From CAYQZD01 sp964421875 (GTDB lineage Bacteria; Electryoneota; Tariuqbacteria; Tariuqbacterales; Tariuqbacteraceae), in contig CAYQZD010000051.1 in the NCBI GenBank assembly GCA_964421875.1, positions 1-24,989 on the forward strand: DNA of 24,989 bases, written 5' to 3'. The notes beneath the pieces were generated by a model, which saw only the letters and a program-made list of their open reading frames with translations, did not search any database and was not told the origin of the DNA. Shown piece by piece: positions 24,045-24,989 of the stretch; within the stretch, counting starts at the first letter, position 1; each line of letters opens with the position of its first letter. A program made the translations under genes and the position numbers.

Positions 24045-24573
24045 ATACGATTTTATCGAATTCCGTCTTGAAAGCCCGATACTCCCTGTTATCCATAGCA
24101 CAGATAACTACATCCTCCAGCGAGTTCGAAGTTACCAGATAATCGGTAATGGTTTTGACCATTATTCGGGCGCAATTATCGAGGGGGACGCCGTAGAAAC
24201 CCGCTCCCAGAGGCGGGATCGCCAATTGTTTTATCCCATTCTCGGAAGCGAGTCTCAGTGCGTTTTGGAGGGTTTCAACCAGTTTAACGTCGGTGTCCCG
24301 CTCCTGGAATTTGGGCCCAACCGCGTGAAGGATTTTCTGCGACTTCAGGTTGCCCGCGCCGGTAATCACGACATCGCAGACCTTCTTCTCCCCCAATTGG
24401 TCCAGCTCCTTCTGAATCGAGGGCCCTCCGCGCACCGAAATCGCGTTGCCGAATCCCGCGCCCAGCTTGAGGCTCGACTGCGCATAATAGACGATGGCTT
24501 CCACCTCCGTATCGGTGAAATCACATTTCAAGAGTCTGAACTTACATCCCTTGATGATTTTGCTCTCCGGCAC
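24040..24573 (-). CDS. Macro-domain protein (ADP-ribose-binding or -processing type)
   Basis: A 177-residue stand-alone macro domain. Visible motifs are VEAIVYYAQSSLKLGAGFGNAI (about 24-45), VVITGAGNLKSQKILHAVGP (68-87) and LAIPPLGAGFYGVPLDNCARIM (118-138), the ligand-loop pattern of Af1521-like proteins. The usual NAAN asparagines near the first strand are Tyr-Tyr-Ala-Gln here, so hydrolase activity may be altered and simple ADP-ribose binding is possible. It starts with GTG (24573) after AGGAG at nine bases. It is on the same strand as the redox module, but repeat R3 separates it, so membership of that operon is uncertain. Confidence 0.88.
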   Translation of the reverse strand: MPESKIIKGCKFRLLKCDFTDTEVEAIVYYAQSSLKLGAGFGNAISVRGGPSIQKELDQLGEKKVCDVVITGAGNLKSQKILHAVGPKFQERDTDVKLVETLQNALRLASENGIKQLAIPPLGAGFYGVPLDNCARIMVKTITDYLVTSNSLEDVVICAMDNREYRAFKTEFDKIVS

Positions 24574-24615
24574 TATTTTTTTCTCCTATAAAAGAGAGCG
24601 TTGATAAATATACTT

Positions 24616-24698
24616 GTCATTCTGAGCGAAGCGAAGATTCTACTTGTTAAATATAAACTTAATGGAAATTTGAGATCCTTCACTGCGTTCAGGATGAC
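24616..24698. repeat. GTCATTC-ended inverted-repeat element, copy 3
   Basis: An 83-bp element starting gtcattctgagcgaagcgaa and ending tgcgttcaggatgac. Its flanks extend the inverted repeat (ataaatatact... and ...aagtatttat). The core differs from copies 1 and 2 (it lacks the two compact hairpins), but the ends and the agattc/gagatc centre-flanking words match the family. Confidence 0.7.
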
Positions 24699-24765
24699 AA
24701 TTATAAGTATTTATAAATAATAATATTACGGTGAATTGATAATTGTTTGTCAACACTCTCATCGA

Positions 24766-24978
24766 TTATTCATCTATATCCCAGATTCCCTGGTCTTGAT
24801 GCTGTTCTTTTTCTCTTTCCGCCAGATTCCGAAGTTTGTAGGCGGTATCCCGCAGGGTGCCGTAAAGGATACCGCAGCTTTTATCACAGCGGTGACTGTC
24901 TCCCTGGTCCGCCAGCACCATCATATCTCTGGTCAAACGTAAGACTCTCAAGATATTGTTATTATAGGTTTTCGACAC
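24766..24978 (-). CDS. Small conserved hypothetical protein
   Basis: A 70-residue protein starting with GTG (24978) after a good AAGGAT (24984-24989) six bases away. The sequence LTRDMMVLADQGDSHRCDKSCGILYGTLRDTAYKL is like a family of short uncharacterised proteins I recall with an ADQGD...GCGxLYGxLRDxAYK pattern. It is mainly helical, charged at the C-terminus and has two close cysteines (Cys31, Cys35). There is no signal peptide or membrane helix, and its function is unknown. It is on the same strand as the macro-domain gene and separated from it by repeat copy 3. Confidence 0.72.
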   Translation of the reverse strand: MSKTYNNNILRVLRLTRDMMVLADQGDSHRCDKSCGILYGTLRDTAYKLRNLAEREKEQHQDQGIWDIDE

Positions 24979-24989
24979 AACTCATCCTT

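Overview
The window (24,989 bp) looks like chromosomal DNA from an uncultured, probably anaerobic bacterium of the FCB superphylum. The best taxonomic clue is the 778-residue secreted protein at 2891-5227, which ends in a YPNPFNP-type C-terminal sorting domain. The HdrD/TmcB-like iron-sulfur protein and its membrane partner suggest an anaerobic or sulfur-type redox metabolism. The phylum cannot be fixed from this sequence alone.

Left third (1-10.9 kb, all minus strand): an aspartate ammonia-lyase fused to an N-terminal cyclic-nucleotide-binding-type domain; an FKBP-type peptidyl-prolyl isomerase; the secreted beta-sandwich protein; a TrmB-type regulator with a clear promoter and overlapping palindrome; and a mutasome-like pair, a short DnaE2/ImuC-type polymerase and an ImuB-like Y-family protein whose catalytic carboxylates are all missing. 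Several intrinsic terminators can be seen between these units.

Middle (10.8-12.1 kb): a gene-poor stretch with four strong hairpins, two of which are nested in a 112-bp composite inverted repeat; a small cupin; and a GTCATTC-ended repeat.

Right half (12.1-25 kb): two facing signalling clusters. On the plus strand are a SulP transporter with an unusual insertion, a cytidylate-kinase-like/REC fusion, a membrane sensor kinase, a REC protein overlapping a kinase-like protein without recognisable ATP-binding boxes, and another REC protein. On the minus strand, converging at about 19.5 kb, are a small conserved protein, a macro-domain protein, a NarI/DsrM/TmcC-like membrane protein, an HdrD/TmcB-like iron-sulfur protein carrying its own C-terminal REC domain, a soluble kinase with two cysteine-rich PAS domains, and a single-domain REC.

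Working model (inference): the membrane redox module passes electrons between the quinone pool and a cytoplasmic thiol or ferredoxin partner. Its iron-sulfur subunit is itself a phosphorylation target. The adjacent PAS kinase reports redox or ligand state, and the shared receivers link this to the plus-strand cluster and the SulP transporter. The iron-sulfur/REC fusion, with five REC domains and three kinase-type proteins in about 9 kb, is the part most likely to be an undescribed system.

The intergenic DNA is rich in structured repeats: three GTCATTC-ended elements, three copies of a 91-bp element, and a family of hairpins with changing stems and recurring cores. Two of these repeats create false N-terminal extensions on real genes, and those starts have been corrected here.
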